From Sulfitobacter sp. (GTDB lineage Bacteria; Pseudomonadota; Alphaproteobacteria; Rhodobacterales; Rhodobacteraceae): a stretch of 64,000 nt of DNA. Location of the stretch: positions 1 through 64,000 of the forward strand of contig JAQXCD010000062.1 of NCBI GenBank assembly GCA_029252045.1. The letters run 5' to 3'. Shown here piece by piece: positions 62,402 to 64,000 of the stretch. Made by a program: the position numbers and the translations under genes. The notes below the pieces were generated by a model. It saw only the letters and a program-made list of their open reading frames with translations, ran no database searches and had not been told where the DNA came from. The number at the start of each line of letters is the position of its first letter. Within the stretch, counting starts at the first letter, position 1.

Positions 62402-63708
62402 GCTTTTGGCCGCTTGTCCAGAATGCGGACCGCTTTCCCCTCCGAGCGGGGAACAGCCCCCACGTCCCCCACGGCGACACCCGCACTGATCCCGACGCTC
62501 TGTTTGATCGCCGCCGCCAATTGTGCGGTGGCGTCTGAGCGGGACGCGTCACTGACGCTTGCATCGGCCACTTCCGTCAGGATGCGCATTTTGTCCATCC
62601 GGTCGGGGCGGGTCAGCTCGATCTGGAAGTGCGGCGCAAGGGCGGGGATTTGCATCAGCAGTTCTTCGATCTGGGTCGGGAAGACGTTGACGCCGCGCAG
62701 GATAATCATGTCGTCGCTGCGTCCGGTGACCTTCTCCATCCGGCGCATGCTGCGCGCTGTGCCAGCCAGCAGGCGGGTCAGATCGCGGGTGCGGTAGCGG
62801 ATGATCGGAAAGGCCTCTTTGGTGAGCGAGGTAAAAACCAGCTCGCCGCGCTCGCCCTCTTCAACGACTTCACCTGTTTCAGGATTGATGATCTCGGGAT
62901 AGAAATGGTCTTCCCAGATGTGCAGGCCATCTTTGCTTTCCACGCACTCCATTGACACACCTGGTCCGATGACTTCGGACAGGCCATAGATATCCACCGC
63001 GTGCATGTCGAAGGCTTGCTCAATCTCCAGCCGCATGGCGTTGGTCCAAGGCTCTGCTCCGAATATGCCTACCTCCAGCGAACAGGCGCGCGGGTCTAGG
63101 CCTTGGACGTGGAACTCGTCCAGAACAGAGAGGGCATAGGAGGGCGTGACAGTGATGCCCTTTGGTTTGAAATCTTCAATCAGGCGGACCTGTCGCGGGG
63201 TCATCCCCCCCGAAATCGGTACCGTGCTCAGCCCCAGCGCATCGGCACCCAGATGGATGCCTAGGCCGCCGGTAAACAGCCCGTAACCATAGGCGTTGTG
63301 CAGCATGTCACCGGGGCGCATACCCGCTGCGCGAAGCGACCGCGCCACAACGTTGCCCCAGTTTTTCAGGTCATTTTTGGTATAACCCACCACAGTCGGC
63401 TGGCCCGTGGTGCCAGAAGACGCGTGTATCCGTTTCACCTGATCGCGCGGGACGGCGAACATCCCGAAAGGGTAGTTGTCGCGCAGATCGGTTTTGACGG
63501 TGAATGGAAACTTGGCCAGATCGCTGAGGCTGTGCAAATCGTCGGGGTGCACGCCAGTAGCGTCAAAGCTTTGACGGTAGAAAGGAACGTTGTCATAGGC
63601 GTGGCGCAGCGACCATTTCAACCGCTCCAGTTGCAGCGCGGTAATCTCGTCGCGGCTTGCAATCTCGATCGGGTCCAGACTGCTGCGGGCGGGGGTCAGG
63701 TCTTTCAT
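62398..63708 (-). CDS. paaK: Phenylacetate-CoA ligase PaaK, 436 aa
   Basis: Activates phenylacetate to phenylacetyl-CoA with ATP, the entry to the aerobic paa pathway. The adenylate-forming P-loop is IHASSGTTGQPTVVGY (about 93-108), with DIYGLSEVIGPGVSMEC, HIWEDHFYPEI and RTRDLTRLL as family segments, and the LRGVNVFPTQIEELL segment near the C-terminal domain. Full length. It overlaps paaI by 4 bases. Confidence 0.95.
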   Translation of the reverse strand: MKDLTPARSSLDPIEIASRDEITALQLERLKWSLRHAYDNVPFYRQSFDATGVHPDDLHSLSDLAKFPFTVKTDLRDNYPFGMFAVPRDQVKRIHASSGTTGQPTVVGYTKNDLKNWGNVVARSLRAAGMRPGDMLHNAYGYGLFTGGLGIHLGADALGLSTVPISGGMTPRQVRLIEDFKPKGITVTPSYALSVLDEFHVQGLDPRACSLEVGIFGAEPWTNAMRLEIEQAFDMHAVDIYGLSEVIGPGVSMECVESKDGLHIWEDHFYPEIINPETGEVVEEGERGELVFTSLTKEAFPIIRYRTRDLTRLLAGTARSMRRMEKVTGRSDDMIILRGVNVFPTQIEELLMQIPALAPHFQIELTRPDRMDKMRILTEVADASVSDASRSDATAQLAAAIKQSVGISAGVAVGDVGAVPRSEGKAVRILDKRPKA

Positions 63709-64000
63709 GGGGTATCTCCGTCTTCGGTGAACAGCTGTCCTTTGAGGGTGCGTGACAGGCCGCGCATGGTGGCCACGGCGCGCCCGTCTTCGCCGGTGAC
63801 CATGACATCATACACGCCCGAACGACCGGCTAGTGCCGTTTCCAATGCGGTTGCGGTGAGCAGCTCGCCCCCTTTTCCGGGGGCAATGTAGGTGATCTGG
63901 TTTTGCTGGGCCACCGTCAGCTTGTTGTAGCTGTTGCAGGCAAAAGCAAAGGCGCTATCGGCCAACGTGAAGATATATCCGCCATGGCACATCTTGTGCC
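63705..64000 (-). CDS. paaI: Hydroxyphenylacetyl-CoA thioesterase PaaI, C-terminal part
   Basis: Hot-dog thioesterase of the phenylacetate cluster, cut at the right edge. The visible frame reads HKMCHGGYIFTLADSAFAFA (the PaaI catalytic loop; HGG with the Asp of the LADSA helix) and runs to SGVYDVMVTGEDGRAVATMR. It continues past 64000, because the HKM residues lie directly at the edge, so the N-terminus is missing. Operon with paaK (4-base overlap); other paa genes are expected to the right. Confidence 0.9.
   Translation of the reverse strand, partial: HKMCHGGYIFTLADSAFAFACNSYNKLTVAQQNQITYIAPGKGGELLTATALETALAGRSGVYDVMVTGEDGRAVATMRGLSRTLKGQLFTEDGDTP

Noticed and set aside
1-64000. Search for CRISPR arrays, prophage, insertion sequences, tRNA or rRNA genes
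   Set aside because: No direct-repeat arrays, transposases, integrases or cloverleaf-like segments were recognised by reading; small or degenerate cases could be missed without software.

Overview
The window looks like an ordinary chromosomal segment of a marine alphaproteobacterium of the Rhodobacterales (Roseobacter group). The evidence is a moderately high G+C content, compact operons with many 4-base stop/start overlaps, a SitABCD manganese importer divergent from a Fur-type Mur regulator, family members typical of this order (for example the DUF6478 type), and a MotB start at the left edge. No phage, insertion sequence, CRISPR array, rRNA or tRNA gene was recognised.

Layout. 1-5973: start of motB, an MFS transporter, tRNA hydroxylase TrhO, and an NAD-salvage block (pncA, pncB) coupled to a class IV aminotransferase. 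5974-9943: sitABCD and divergent mur, with two inverted repeats between them. 9940-16216: a minus-strand run of DMT transporter, arfB, a probable structured RNA/leader, a queuosine-precursor transporter with a possible preQ1 aptamer, a phytase-esterase-like protein, mepA, a UMF1-type MFS protein and a thioesterase. 16349-21786: yggT, recQ, yaaA and a hybrid histidine kinase. 21922-22994: a deletion scar joining the start of an alpha-2-macroglobulin gene to the end of pbpC. 23022-33456: an AEC transporter, the four-gene MoxR/DUF58/DUF4159/large membrane protein operon, DUF1285, ankyrin protein, Hyi-like isomerase, DUF2798 and GST. 33493-34074: an A+T-richer HEPN-like gene with an in-frame stop. 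34079-42026: polA, DUF2459, zinc-finger protein, gpmI-envC-ctpA and a strong terminator. 42080-46560: small conserved genes, ilvD and a frameshifted lipoprotein gene. 46657-50599: an ABC-exporter-like protein with a degenerate ATPase and a cyclic-nucleotide-binding domain (frameshifted here), coupled to a CPBP intramembrane protease. 50660-59518: accD, folC, zapE, MFS, hydrolase, ornithine cyclodeaminase, HAD, YaiI and fghA. 59588-64000: AEC transporter, DUF3883 nuclease-like protein, TetR regulator, I78 inhibitor, and the start of a phenylacetate (paaK-paaI) cluster.

The most interesting items are (i) the 5' leader or small RNA before arfB, with a perfect Shine-Dalgarno sequence, an 18-codon ORF, a distal anti-Shine-Dalgarno strand and a terminator; (ii) the pseudo-ABC/CNB/CPBP module; (iii) the alpha-2-macroglobulin/pbpC deletion scar; and (iv) three further broken genes (two homopolymer frameshifts and one in-frame stop). 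The frameshifts could be real mutations or sequencing errors. All functional calls rest on reading the sequence; no database search was run.
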